From: Diaminobutyricimonas aerilata
GTDB taxonomy: Bacteria; Actinomycetota; Actinomycetes; Actinomycetales; Microbacteriaceae
Reading direction: 5' to 3'
NCBI RefSeq assembly: GCF_002797715.1
Contig: NZ_PGFF01000001.1
Coordinates: 930,001-994,000, forward strand
Length of the DNA stretch: 64,000 bases
Shown: positions 1 to 10,200 of the stretch, piece after piece
Position numbering within the stretch: position 1 is the first letter of the stretch
How the letters are laid out: each line of letters begins with the position of its first letter
Notes under the pieces: generated by a model
Database searches by the model: none
Seen by the model: only the letters and a program-made list of their open reading frames with translations
What the model was told of the DNA's origin: nothing
Translations under genes and position numbers: made by a program

Positions 1-779
1 AGAGGGTCGCCGAGCACATTCCATGAGCGGCTCATCGAGCCGCCGACGACGAGGGCCGACGCTTCGAAGCGGCTGAGGCAGGGCGCGAGCGCGCGGCCGA
101 GCGCGCGCATCGTGGAGGCGAGGAGATCGGTGGCTGCGTCGTCGCCGGCCGCGGCGGCCGCGGCGATCTGCTTGACGGTGAGTTCCCGACCCGTGCGCCG
201 CGCGAAAGCGGCGACGATCGCGCGCGTCGAGACGGTGTCTTCGAGTGGACGACCGTCGAGCTCTAACAGGTGCACGTAGCCGTGCGGCGGCACGTCGGCG
301 CGATCCGTGACGGCACGGCCCTCGTCGACGAAGGCGGAGCCGACGCCCGTGCCGAGCGTGATGCAGACGAGGCGTCGTACGCGGCCGACGTCGCCGAACG
401 CCCACTCGCCGAGCCCGTAGGCGTCGGCGTCGTTCACGAAGCGGATGCGGTGTGCATCCGTGCCCAGCCGTTGCGCGAGCTCCCCGCGCAGGTCGACGCC
501 GGCGATGGCGGCGAACTTGGCCACTCCCGCGAAGTCGCCGCTGCCGCGCTCGTAGTCGAACGGCCCGGGCAGTGCGACGGCCCACTCGGCGCCCGGCGTC
601 GCACTCGTCAGAGCGGTCGCGGGTGCGGCGAGCGTGGCGAGCAGGGTTGCCCGGTCGGCATGGGCGTCGAGCGGCACGGTGACGCGTTCGACGACCTCCG
701 CCTGCACGCCGCCGAGAGCCACGGATGCGGCGGTCACGTGCGATCCGCCGACCTCCAGCACGCGAACGGGCCGGGTCAT
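1..779 (-). CDS. ROK-family sugar kinase (3' end outside window)
   Basis: This is the N-terminal 259 residues of a ROK kinase, which phosphorylates a cytoplasmic sugar (usually glucose or a related hexose) with ATP. The frame begins MTRPVRVLEVGG and shows the expected PGPFD motif, FVNDADAYGLGE (catalytic Asp region) and ITLGTGVGSA (phosphate-binding loop). No N-terminal helix-turn-helix is present, so it is a kinase rather than a ROK repressor. The C-terminus runs off the window. The start is the ATG at 779; an in-frame GTG at 806 would add nine residues and neither has a clear ribosome site. It lies on the same strand as, and downstream of, the LacI gene and the GH2 glycosidase, so it probably acts on the sugar they release. 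Confidence 0.88.
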   Translation of the reverse strand, partial: MTRPVRVLEVGGSHVTAASVALGGVQAEVVERVTVPLDAHADRATLLATLAAPATALTSATPGAEWAVALPGPFDYERGSGDFAGVAKFAAIAGVDLRGELAQRLGTDAHRIRFVNDADAYGLGEWAFGDVGRVRRLVCITLGTGVGSAFVDEGRAVTDRADVPPHGYVHLLELDGRPLEDTVSTRAIVAAFARRTGRELTVKQIAAAAAAGDDAATDLLASTMRALGRALAPCLSRFEASALVVGGSMSRSWNVLGDP

Positions 780-834
780 CGGCGACCGCGCGTCAGCCGT
801 CGACACGGCGGAGGGGGCGCGGTCATCGAGCACT

Positions 835-848
835 TGATAACGATACCA
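835..848. promoter_or_regulatory. possible LacI-type operator
   Basis: TGATAACGATACCA is an imperfect 14-bp dyad around a central CG (four of six arm positions match), the format of LacI-family operators. It sits 29-56 bp upstream of the two candidate ROK kinase starts. It matches the operator-like site at 19738-19751 at 10 of 14 positions. Functional assignment is inference. Confidence 0.4.
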
Positions 849-886
849 ATCGGGCCCTTCGAGCGCGAGACCCTTCTCGGATTCCA

Positions 887-952
887 CGTTGCGGAGTCGT
901 GCCGACTCGGCGGTGCATCGCACCGCCGCACCGTTGACAAGACTCCGCAACG
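887..952. repeat. nested inverted repeats
   Basis: An outer perfect 12-bp inverted repeat (CGTTGCGGAGTC at 887-898, its complement at 941-952) encloses a perfect 9-bp hairpin with a 3-nt loop (CGGCGGTGC, ATC, GCACCGCCG at 908-928). It lies between the GH2 gene and the ROK kinase, upstream of the kinase. It could act as an attenuator or processing structure in the transcript, or be a REP-like element. Confidence 0.7.
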
Positions 953-981
953 CGGACCGGGCGTCCCGAGGCGGAGGCACG

Positions 982-1040
982 ATTTCCCGTCGCAAAGTGC
1001 GGGTGCGAACCGGCCACACCCGCACTTCGCGACGGGAAAT
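982..1040. repeat. 24-bp inverted repeat, strong hairpin after the GH2 gene
   Basis: Arms 982-1005 and 1017-1040 are complementary over 24 bp with one mismatch and an 11-nt loop. It begins 29 nt beyond the GH2 stop codon at 1069-1071, so it can serve as its terminator, although no T-tract follows. Its size and design resemble the hairpin at 49227-49282. With 887-952 it fills most of the 289-nt space between the GH2 gene and the kinase. Confidence 0.8.
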
Positions 1041-1068
1041 GAGGAGGCGTGAACCGGCGCTCCGCCCG

Positions 1069-2937
1069 TCAGGCGCCCGCGATGCCGCCGGCGCCAGCCT
1101 CCGTCTCGAAGGCGGCCCGGCGCTGCTGGATGGCCCGGACGCGCTCGAGGTCGAACTTCGGCGTGCGGTCGAAGTCGTAGACGCCGTTCTCCTCCTGGAA
1201 CACGTCGGTCAGCTGCGTGTAGCAGTACCCGAACATCCGCGGATCATCGAGCAGCACATCCGTCAGCCCCTGGAACCGCTCGTACCACTCGTCGAGGTCG
1301 CGCACGCGGTCGCCGTAGCCCCACGAGGTGTCGCGGTCGGGGTCGCTCGAACTGGGCCGCGGACCCGCGTCGGCGAGCGACGCGTTCCACCAGATGCCGC
1401 CGTACTCCGAGACGAAGTACGGCTGCCCCGCATACGGGATCGAGATGGCGCGACCCTCATGGTCGTTCGTCCACGGGCGGCCGTCCTTGAGCCCCTCCTG
1501 ATTCCGCAGGAAGCCGGCCGGGTCCTGCTCGTAGTCGTGCGAGTCGTAGACATCGGCACCGCGCACGCGGTGGGAGTATCCGGACGCGTCGAGCACCGGC
1601 CGCGACGGATCGGCGAGCTTCGTGGCGAGGTACATGCCGTGGGTCACGTCGTCGAGGTCCGTGATCTCGTCGCCGATGTGCTGGTACGTCTCGTTGAGCG
1701 GGCACCACCCGACGATCGAGGGATGCGAGTGGTCGCGTTCGAGCACCTCGAGCCACTGCGTGATGAACGACGCATCCGGATGCTGGTGATCGTGGCTGGG
1801 ACCGACGCCTGCCGCGCCCCAGTCGCCGAACTCGCCCCACACCAGGTACCCCATCCGGTCGGCGTGGTAGTAGAACCGCTCCTCGAACACCTTCTGGTGC
1901 AGCCGGGCTCCGTTGAATCCGGCGGCGAGGGCGAGCTCGATGTCGCGCACGGTCGCCTCGTCGCTCGGCGAGGTCATGAGCGTGTCGGGCCAGTACCCCT
2001 GGTCGAGCACGAGCCGCTGGAAGATGCGTTCGCCATTGAGCAAGATCTGCGTGCCCGAGACGGACACGGAGCGCAGCCCGGCGTAGGAGGTGACGCGGTC
2101 GACGGTCGACCCGTCCGCGCGCTCGATCGCGACCTCGAGGTCGTAGAGGAACGGGTCGGCGGGGCTCCACGCACGCACCCGGTCGTCGGGCACGACGAGC
2201 GTGAGCGTGGGCGCCATGTCGAGTGTCGCGTCGACGGTCCGTTCGACGACGGTGCCGCGGTCGTCGGCGAGGGTCACCCGCACCCGCAGGTCGTCCCGTC
2301 CGGCGGGATCGCCGGCAAGCGGCACGACGACGGCGAACTCGCGCGCCGCGAAGTTCGGCGTCACCTTGACCTGCCGCACGTGTGTGCGCGGCACGGCCTC
2401 GAGCCACACGGTCTGCCAGATGCCGGTCGTGCGGGTGTAGTGGCAGTCGGTGTTCAAGTAGCGGACGGCCTGCTTGCCCCGAGCCTGCGGGCCCTGCGGC
2501 GTGTCGCGCGCCCGCACGACGATCGTCGCCTCGTCGCCGGGTGCGGCGACGCCGGCGAGGTTCGCGGTGAACGAGCTGAAGCCGCCGCGGTGTCGGGCGA
2601 CCTCCACTCCGTTCACCCAGACGGTCGCGTCGTGGTCGACGGCCCCGAAGTGCAGCAGCACGTCGTCGCCCGCCCACTCCGTGGGCAGCGTCACCGTGCG
2701 GCGATACCAGACGGCGTGCAGGAAGTCGACGTCCCCGATTCCGCTGGCCGTGCTCTCGGGCGCGAAGGGCACGAGGATGCGCCCCTCCAGCTCGCGCTCA
2801 CGCAGGCCGCGGTGGATGCCGGAGTCGCCCCGGTCGATCTCGAACTGCCACTCGCCGTTGAGGGTGAGCCAACGGTCGCGCACCAGGTGCGGTCGCGGAT
2901 GTTCGGGTTTCGGAACGCGGGAATCGGTGACGGTCAC
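1069..2937 (-). CDS. glycoside hydrolase family 2 protein (beta-glucuronidase/beta-galactosidase type)
   Basis: This 622-aa protein has the GH2 order: an N-terminal sugar-binding jelly-roll (about residues 10-190), an immunoglobulin-like domain (about 190-290) and a C-terminal TIM barrel. The acid/base glutamate is E416 in LNETYQH and the nucleophile is E511 in VSEYGG. GH2 enzymes hydrolyse terminal beta-linked galactose, glucuronic acid, mannose or related residues; the substrate cannot be read from sequence. No signal peptide is visible, so it acts in the cytoplasm on an imported oligosaccharide. The GTG at 2937 is preferred over an upstream ATG at 3000 because AGAGAGG lies six bases before it. 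It follows the lacI gene on the same strand, with a LacI-type operator in the gap. Confidence 0.92.
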   Translation of the reverse strand: MTVTDSRVPKPEHPRPHLVRDRWLTLNGEWQFEIDRGDSGIHRGLRERELEGRILVPFAPESTASGIGDVDFLHAVWYRRTVTLPTEWAGDDVLLHFGAVDHDATVWVNGVEVARHRGGFSSFTANLAGVAAPGDEATIVVRARDTPQGPQARGKQAVRYLNTDCHYTRTTGIWQTVWLEAVPRTHVRQVKVTPNFAAREFAVVVPLAGDPAGRDDLRVRVTLADDRGTVVERTVDATLDMAPTLTLVVPDDRVRAWSPADPFLYDLEVAIERADGSTVDRVTSYAGLRSVSVSGTQILLNGERIFQRLVLDQGYWPDTLMTSPSDEATVRDIELALAAGFNGARLHQKVFEERFYYHADRMGYLVWGEFGDWGAAGVGPSHDHQHPDASFITQWLEVLERDHSHPSIVGWCPLNETYQHIGDEITDLDDVTHGMYLATKLADPSRPVLDASGYSHRVRGADVYDSHDYEQDPAGFLRNQEGLKDGRPWTNDHEGRAISIPYAGQPYFVSEYGGIWWNASLADAGPRPSSSDPDRDTSWGYGDRVRDLDEWYERFQGLTDVLLDDPRMFGYCYTQLTDVFQEENGVYDFDRTPKFDLERVRAIQQRRAAFETEAGAGGIAGA

Positions 2938-2968
2938 AGCGACCTCTCTGTCGTGGGTGGGAGCTGCG

Positions 2969-2982
2969 TTGCTACGCAGCAA
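2969..2982. promoter_or_regulatory. LacI-type operator upstream of the GH2 gene
   Basis: TTGCTACGCAGCAA is a 14-bp dyad with central CG and five of six matching arm positions. It lies 32 bp before the GH2 start and 39 bp after the lacI stop, so the neighbouring regulator could repress the glycosidase here. Confidence 0.6.
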
Positions 2983-3020
2983 AGAGATGTTCGCACACAT
3001 CGAAGCGAGTCGCGAGCGGG

Positions 3021-4037
3021 TCAGTCGAGGTCGGCGATGGTGCTGCCGCGCACCTTGAGTTCGAACCCCACGTAGCGGTGCTGGTGCTCGCGCTGCGCGC
3101 CGCGGGCGGCGAACTGCTCGGCGATGAGCTCGAGCGCGACGACCGCCGTCTCGCGGTACGAGGCCGAGATCGTGGTGAGCGACGGCAGCGCGTGCGCCGA
3201 CTCCCAGATGTCGTCGAAGCCGACGATCGCGACATCGTCGGGCACCCGCACGCCCGCACGCTGCAGCGAACGCATCGCGCCCATCGCGACGGAGTCGTTC
3301 ATCGCGAAGATGCCGTCGGGCAGCACGCCGCCGGCGGAGAGCAGTTCGTCCATCGCCCGTTCACCGGCCACGCGGCCCCAGCCGACCGGGATCTCGAGCA
3401 CCACGTCCGGTGCAAGGCCGGCGGCTTCGAGCGCCTCGTCGACCCCGCTGCGGCGCAGCGCGAAGATGTGCGGCGGATTGCTCGGCCCGCCGAGCACGGC
3501 GAGGCGGCGCCGGCCGATGGTGAGGAGGTGCTCGACCGCCGCGCGCGCGGCCGGACGGTTCGGGATGCCCACGTGGTCGACGCCGCCGACGGACTCGCGG
3601 TCGCCGATCACGACCACGGGGAATCCCGCCCGTACGAGGTCGTCGTCTTCGGGCTCGATGGTTCGCGCGGCGATCACGAGTCCGTCGGTCAGCTGCCCGC
3701 CGCCGGTGGCCAGCAGCGCGCGCTCCCGCGCGGCGTCGCCCGCGGTCGTCTCGATGAGCACCCGCTGCCCGATCTCGGCGGCGCGCTCGACCACCGCCTC
3801 GGCGAGATCGACGAAATAGCGTTCCTTGAAGTCGGGGATGGCGAGGGTCACTGTGCCGGTGCGACCGCCGCGCAGTTGCCGGGCGGCGACGTTGGGCCGG
3901 TAGCCGAGCGCCTCGAGGCTCGCCTCCACGCGGCGCCGCATCTCGGGGGAGACGTGCTTGTAGTTGTTGACCACGTTGGAGACGGTGCGTTGCGACACTC
4001 CCGCGTGTCTCGCCACGTCGTGCATGCTGACCGCCAT
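3021..4037 (-). CDS. LacI-family transcriptional regulator
   Basis: A 338-aa repressor of the LacI/GalR family. Residues 5-60 hold the helix-turn-helix and hinge helix (MHDVARHAGVSQRTVSNVVN, then YRPNVAARQLRGG); residues 65 onward form the periplasmic-binding-protein-like effector domain with the typical GFDD motif. The ATG at 4037 has GGGAGG five bases upstream. It heads a same-strand cluster with the GH2 glycosidase and ROK kinase and probably responds to the sugar or phosphosugar handled by them. The frame stays open far upstream into the antisense of the surface-protein gene, but the LacI-like protein starts at MAVSMHDV. Confidence 0.95.
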   Translation of the reverse strand: MAVSMHDVARHAGVSQRTVSNVVNNYKHVSPEMRRRVEASLEALGYRPNVAARQLRGGRTGTVTLAIPDFKERYFVDLAEAVVERAAEIGQRVLIETTAGDAARERALLATGGGQLTDGLVIAARTIEPEDDDLVRAGFPVVVIGDRESVGGVDHVGIPNRPAARAAVEHLLTIGRRRLAVLGGPSNPPHIFALRRSGVDEALEAAGLAPDVVLEIPVGWGRVAGERAMDELLSAGGVLPDGIFAMNDSVAMGAMRSLQRAGVRVPDDVAIVGFDDIWESAHALPSLTTISASYRETAVVALELIAEQFAARGAQREHQHRYVGFELKVRGSTIADLD

Positions 4038-4040
4038 CGC

Positions 4041-4271
4041 CGCCTCCCGATCCGAGCCTAGGACCCGGAGTCCGCTCGTCAACGGCCCGCGTCCGAAGCG
4101 CGTCGGGGCGGCCGTGATGAGCCGCGTGATGATTCCGGTGATGAAAGACCTCGGGCGCGAGGTCGAGGACCCTCGTCGACCACCACAGTGAATCCGAGCC
4201 GGCGGGGGACCGGGGCACGCGGAAAGAACCGTGCCATCCCTCGCGGCTGATCCTGAGGGGGATGACTGAAC
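4041..4271. other. divergent intergenic region, lacI / surface protein
   Basis: About 230 bp that must hold both divergent promoters. A 7-bp perfect hairpin (GACCTCG, GGCG, CGAGGTC) lies at 4147-4164. No convincing LacI operator or paired -35/-10 boxes were recognised. Confidence 0.4.
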
Positions 4272-7200
4272 GTGGCACGATCTCGACCGACCATGGCCGC
4301 ACCGGGGCGGAGCGGCCGATTCCGCCGCGGTCTCACCATGCTGCTCACCGCGACGCTCGCCGCCGGCAGCTGGGTCGCGGTGACGGCGACGCCCGCAGCG
4401 GCAGCTCCGTTCGACCCCCAGGTGCCGATGGTGTACCTCTCGCAGGGCAGCCCCACGCAGTTGCAGGGTTCGGAGCAGAACGGCGGCCGGGTCGTGTTCT
4501 CGAACATCGGCGGACCCGCTGATCCCTCGTACAACGCGATCGGGTATCGCGTGAGCGACAGCTACGTCTACGGCATCAGCCGGCCCGTAGGCCTGAACCC
4601 GGCGGCACAGCAGCACCGGATCGTCCGGATCAACGCGGACGGGTCCGTCGACGACCGAGGCGGCATCCCCGAGCAGCCGAGCGGACTCATCGCGGGCACC
4701 TTCGGTGAAGGTGCGCTTGCGAACACCCTGCTCGTCATGACCGTCGAGAACGACACGCTCTACCGCGTGAACGTCGACGCGGGCACCTTCACCACCCAGG
4801 CGCTGTCCGGGGCGGACACGAGCTTCAGCGACATGACCGCGGCGTACGGCTACCTGTGGGGTGTGAATCAGAACGGCGGGTCCATCGCTCGCGTCGATCC
4901 GGCGACCGGCGTCAAGACCTCGTACCCCGTCGCCGGGATGCTCACCGATTCGGGCGCCTACGGCGGCGCGTGGACCTACGGCAACGGCAACCTGGCCTTC
5001 TCGAACAACGGCACGGGCACCATCACGCAGATCCGCGTGACGAACCCGGCGTCCCCGGTGTTCAACCTCGTCTCCGCCATCCCCGGTCCGCAGAGCGGCA
5101 ACAACGACGCGACCGCCGCGCCCGGTGATCCGACCGACCTGTCCGTCACGAAGAACGGGCCCGCGACGGTCGCCGCGAACGGCACGATCACCTGGACCGT
5201 GCGCGTGCGCAACCTCGGCCCCGGCACCTCCTCCGGATTCGTGCTCAACGACACGGTGCCGACCGGCGTGACCGCGATCACCGCGGCCGACCCGCGTTGT
5301 ACCGTGACGGGCCGCAACATCGCATGCGTCGGCGACAACCTGCTCGCGAGCAGCAATGTGCTCTTCACCTTCACCGGCACCGCGCCGAACGCGGCGGCGA
5401 CCCTCGTCAACACCGCGACCGTCGTGCCGAACGAGGTCGACACCGACCCCACGAACAACACCGACGACGCCACGACGGTCGTGCAGGTGGCGCCGCCGCT
5501 CGTGCCGCACTCGGCGATCACGAAGACGTCGAACGCGCAGGTCGACGTCCAGGTGGGCGACGTCGTGACGTACACCGTGACGGTGCGCAACGACGGCACG
5601 GCCCCGTACACCGCGGGCGCGCCGGCGACCATGAGCGACTCCCTCGCCGACGTGTTCGACGACGCGACCTGGAACGCCAACCCGACCGTCACCTTCAGCG
5701 GCGGTTCGACGTCTGCTCCGCCCGTTCTGAGCGGCTCGACGCTCAACTGGTCGGGCCCTCTCGCCGTCGGTGAGACGGCGACCATCCGCTACAGCGTGAC
5801 GGTCACCGGTGCCGGGAACGACCAACTCCTCAACACCGCGTGCGCCCCGAGCCCCGGGCAGACTCCCGCGTGCATCACCGTCACCGACCTCGTGCCCAAC
5901 CTCGTCGTCTCCAAGAGCGTCAACCCGGCATCCGGCACGACGGTGCTCGGCAACCAGGTGCTCACCTACACGCTGACCTTCTCCAACACCGGCGGGAGCC
6001 CGGCGACGGTGAACTCGGTCGACCACCTCGCGGGTGTGCTCGACGACGCCACCGTCACGGCCGCCCCCACCGCATCCGCGGGGTTGACGGTGTCGTCGAT
6101 CACCGGTGGCACGTTCACCGTGCAGGGCAGCGTGGCCGCGAACTCGTCGGCCACCGTCAGCTACCAGGTGACGGTGATCCCTGATGCCACGCGCACCGGG
6201 GACGACTCCGTCGTCAACTGGGTGCTCCCGGCCGGAGTGCCGGTGCCCGCCGACTGCACCCCCGGTATCTGCACCATCAACCCCGTGCCGTCGATCGCGG
6301 ACTCGAAGACCGTGAACCCGCTCTCCGGATCGACCGTGCGTCCCGGCCAGGTGTTGACCTACACGCTCATCTTCACCAACAACGGAGACGGCCCCGGCAC
6401 GGTGGCGAAGGACGACGCGCTCACCCGCCTGCTCGATGACGCCGACATCACGTCCGGCCCCACGGTGCAGAACGGCGCACTCACCGCTGTCCGCGTGGGC
6501 GATCGCATCCGCATCGACGGAACGTTGCAAGCCGGTCAGACCGAGATCGTGTCCTACCAGGCCACCGTGCGCGCCGATGGGGCGAGAGGAGACGACGTCC
6601 TGTCCAACTTCCTCGTGCCGCGCGACTCGACGATCCCCGACACGTGCGTCGAGGACTGCTCGGTGAACTTCGCGCCCGAGATCGTCACATCCAAGAGCGT
6701 GAACCCCACCTCGGGCTCGACGGTGCTCGCGAACCAGGTGCTGACCTACACCCTCACGTTCTCGAACAACGGCGCGGCCCCCGACACGATCGCCCATGAC
6801 GACGTGCTGGCCGACGTGCTCGACGATGCCCAGCTCAACGGAGGCCCGACGGTGTCGAACGCGGCCCTGACCGCGACGATCGCCGCCGACCGTCTGCTCA
6901 TCGACGGCACGCTGCAGCCGGGACAGACGGTCACGGTCACCTACTCGGTCACCGTGCGAGCGGACGGCGCGCGCGGCGACGATGTCATCGGGAACTTCCT
7001 GGTGCCGCGCGGGACGACCGTTCCGGACGACTGCGTCGGGCCGAACTGCTCGGTCAACTTCGTGCCCGAGATCGTCGACTCCAAGACGGTCGACCCGGCC
7101 TCCGGGTCGACGGTCCTGCCGCAGCAGGTGCTCACGTACACGCTCACGTTCTCGAACAGCGGCTCGGCCACGGGACCGGTGGCGCGGGACGATGCTCTCG

Positions 7201-10200
7201 CCGGCGTGCTCGACGACGCGGACCTCACGAGCGGACCGACGGTGTCCAACCCGGCGCTTGCGGTCACCCGCGTGGGCGACCGGTGGCGGATCACCGGCAA
7301 CCTGCAGCCCGGCCAGACCGTCACCGTGAGTTACACGGTGACCGTGCGTGCCGACGGCACCCGCGGCGATGACGTGATCGAGAACTACCTCATCCCCATC
7401 GGCTCGACGATCCCCGACGACTGCACCGGCGGAGATTGCGCGGTGAACAGGGTGCCCGAGATCGTCGACTCCAAGTCGGCGGACCCGGCATCCGGCGGTG
7501 TGGTGCTCCCGCAGCAGGTGATCACGTACACCCTCACGTTCGGCAACACGGGTGCCGCAGAGGGCACCGTGGCCAAGGACGACGTGCTCGCCGGCGTGCT
7601 CGATGACGCCGACCTCACGAGCGGACCGACGGTGTCGAACGCGGCCCTCACCGCGACCCGCGTCGGTGACCGCATCCGGGTGACCGGCATCCTGCAGCCG
7701 GGCCAGACCGTCACCGTCACCTACCAGGTCACGGTGCGCGCCGACGGTGCGCGCGGCGACGACCGACTGGTGAACGCGATCGTACCGCCCGACTTCCCGC
7801 CGCCGCCGGCGTGCGCGCCGGGCGACTGCGTCGAGCACTTCATCCCGCACGTCGTCGACACGAAGACCAGCGATCCCGGCACCGATTCCGTCGTCGCCGT
7901 CGGACAGGTGATCTCCTACACGCTGACGTTCTCGAACCTCGGCACGGCGGTCGGTCCGGTCGCCAAGGACGACGTGCTCACCGACGTGCTCGACGACGCC
8001 GGCATCACCACGCCGATCGCGGTCTCGAACCCCGCCCTCACCGCGGTGCTCACGGGCGACCGCATCCGGGTGACCGGCACGCTGCAGCCCGACCAGACGA
8101 TCACCGTGACGTACGCGGTCACCGTGCGCGCCGATGGCGAACGCGGCAACGACCTCATCGCCAACGCGCTCGTGCTGCCGGGCGAACTGGGTGGTTGCAC
8201 GGATCCGCTCGACTGCACCGTGCAGCGGATGCCGCACCTCGTCGACAGCAAGAGCGTCGACCCGGCGACGGGAACCGGCGTCTCGACGGGAAGCGTGGTC
8301 ACCTACACGCTCACCTTCGGCAACATCGGCACTGCCGCGGGAACCGTGCTGAAGGACGACGTGCTGACCGGAGTGCTCGACGACGCGACCCTCACCACGC
8401 CGCCGACCGCCTCGAACGGCGCGCTCACCGCGACAGTGAACGGCGACCGCATCCGGATCACCGGCGCGCTCGACCCCGACCAGACCGTGACGGTCACCTA
8501 CGCGGTGACGGTCAACGACGACGAGGTGCGCGGAGACAACGTGCTGCGCAACTTCCTCCTGCCGCCGGACACCACCGTGCCCGACGAGTGCGTCGGCCCT
8601 GACTGCACCGAGAACCCGGTGTCGCAGATCCTGGACTCGAAGACCTCCGATCCCGCCGATGGTGCGACCGTGCTCGAGAACCAGGTGGTGACCTACACGC
8701 TCACCTTCTCGAACACGGGCGAAGCCGAGGGGCCCGTCGCGCGCACCGACTCGCTCGTCGCGGTGCTCGACGACGCCGACATCACCTCGGGTCCGACGGT
8801 CTCCGACGCGGCGCTCACCGCAGTGCTCGACGGCACGTCGCTCGTCGTGACCGGCGACCTGCAGCCCGATCAGACGGTGACGGTCACGTACGCGGCGACC
8901 GTGCGGCCCGACGGCGAACGGGGCGACAACACGCTCGTCAACCACCTGCTGAAGCCCGGCGAGATCCCCGGAGACGAGTGCGTGGAGGGCGACGACGACT
9001 GCACCGTGCAGCGCGTGCCGCTCATCACGAGCGCGAAGTCGGTCGACCCGGCGTCGGGCACGAGTGTCGTGACCGGCACCACCCTCGCCTACACGCTGAC
9101 CTTCGGCAACGAGGGCGCGGCGACCGGACCGGTCGCGTACACCGACCGTCTCGCCGACGTGCTCGACGACGCCGACCTCATCGAGGACTCCCTCGTCACG
9201 AGCGACCCGACCCTCACCGCGACCGTCGTCGACGACACGATCGCCGTCACCGGACAGGTGGCCGTCGGGCAGCTGGTGACCGTCACCTACGAGGCCGTCG
9301 TGCGCCCCTTCGCGGAGCGCGGCGACTCGCGGATCGGCAACTTCCTGCTCAAGAACGGCGACGAGCCATCGGAGGAGTGCACGGATGCCGACGACTGCAC
9401 GGTGAATCTCATCCCGCACCTGTCGGTGCTGAAGACGTCGGATGCGACGCCGCTCGCCGAGGTGGGCGACACGATCACCTACGTCGTGACGGTCATCAAC
9501 GACGGCACCGCCGACTTCACCGAGGAGTCGCCGGCCGCGGTGGCGGACGACCTGTCGAGTGTGCTGGATGACGCCGACTACAACGGCGACGTCGTCGGTG
9601 AACGCTCCGACGGCACACCCGTCGAGGTCGACTACACCGCGCCGGTGATGTCGTGGACGGGCCCCCTCGAGGTCGGCGAGACGGTGGAGCTCACCTACTC
9701 GGTGACCACCCGTCTGGGCGGCGACCTCGAGGTCGAGAACGGCGCGTGCGTGCCGAACGGCGGGGAGGACCCGACGTGCGTCGCCGTCACGACCGGCCTC
9801 GCCGACATCGGCATCATCAAGACGGTCGACCCGACCTCGGGCACGAGCCTGCGCCCGGGTGCGACGGCGACGTACACGCTCACGATCGCCAACTCGGGCA
9901 CCGGGGCGGGCGCCTACGCGTACACCGACTGGCTCGCGGGTGTGCTCGACGATGCGACGCTGAGCGCCGGGCCGACGGCCACGGGCGGTGCGATCGTGTC
10001 GCCCGTGCGGGAGCAGAGCTTCGACGTGAGCGGCATCCTCGAGGCGGGGGCGAAGGTCGTCGTCACCTACTCGGTGCAGACCCGCGCGTACGCCGACCAG
10101 GGCGACCACCGGCTCGGCAACTGGGTGACCGCGGCGGGCGAGCGCCCCGACGGGACGTGCGCCCCGGGTGCCCTCACCTGCACGGTCAACCCGCTGCTCG

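Noticed and set aside
889-3075. Long plus-strand open frame opposite the GH2 gene
   Set aside because: Composition is that of an antisense GC-rich frame, no start context or homology; the minus-strand GH2 enzyme has complete catalytic motifs.
3021-10109. A 2362-codon open frame on the minus strand covering lacI and the antisense of the surface-protein gene
   Set aside because: Only the LacI end has homology. The rest is the antisense of a repeated, GC-rich coding sequence in a frame where stops are rare; its translation is low-complexity and charge-rich. Not a gene.
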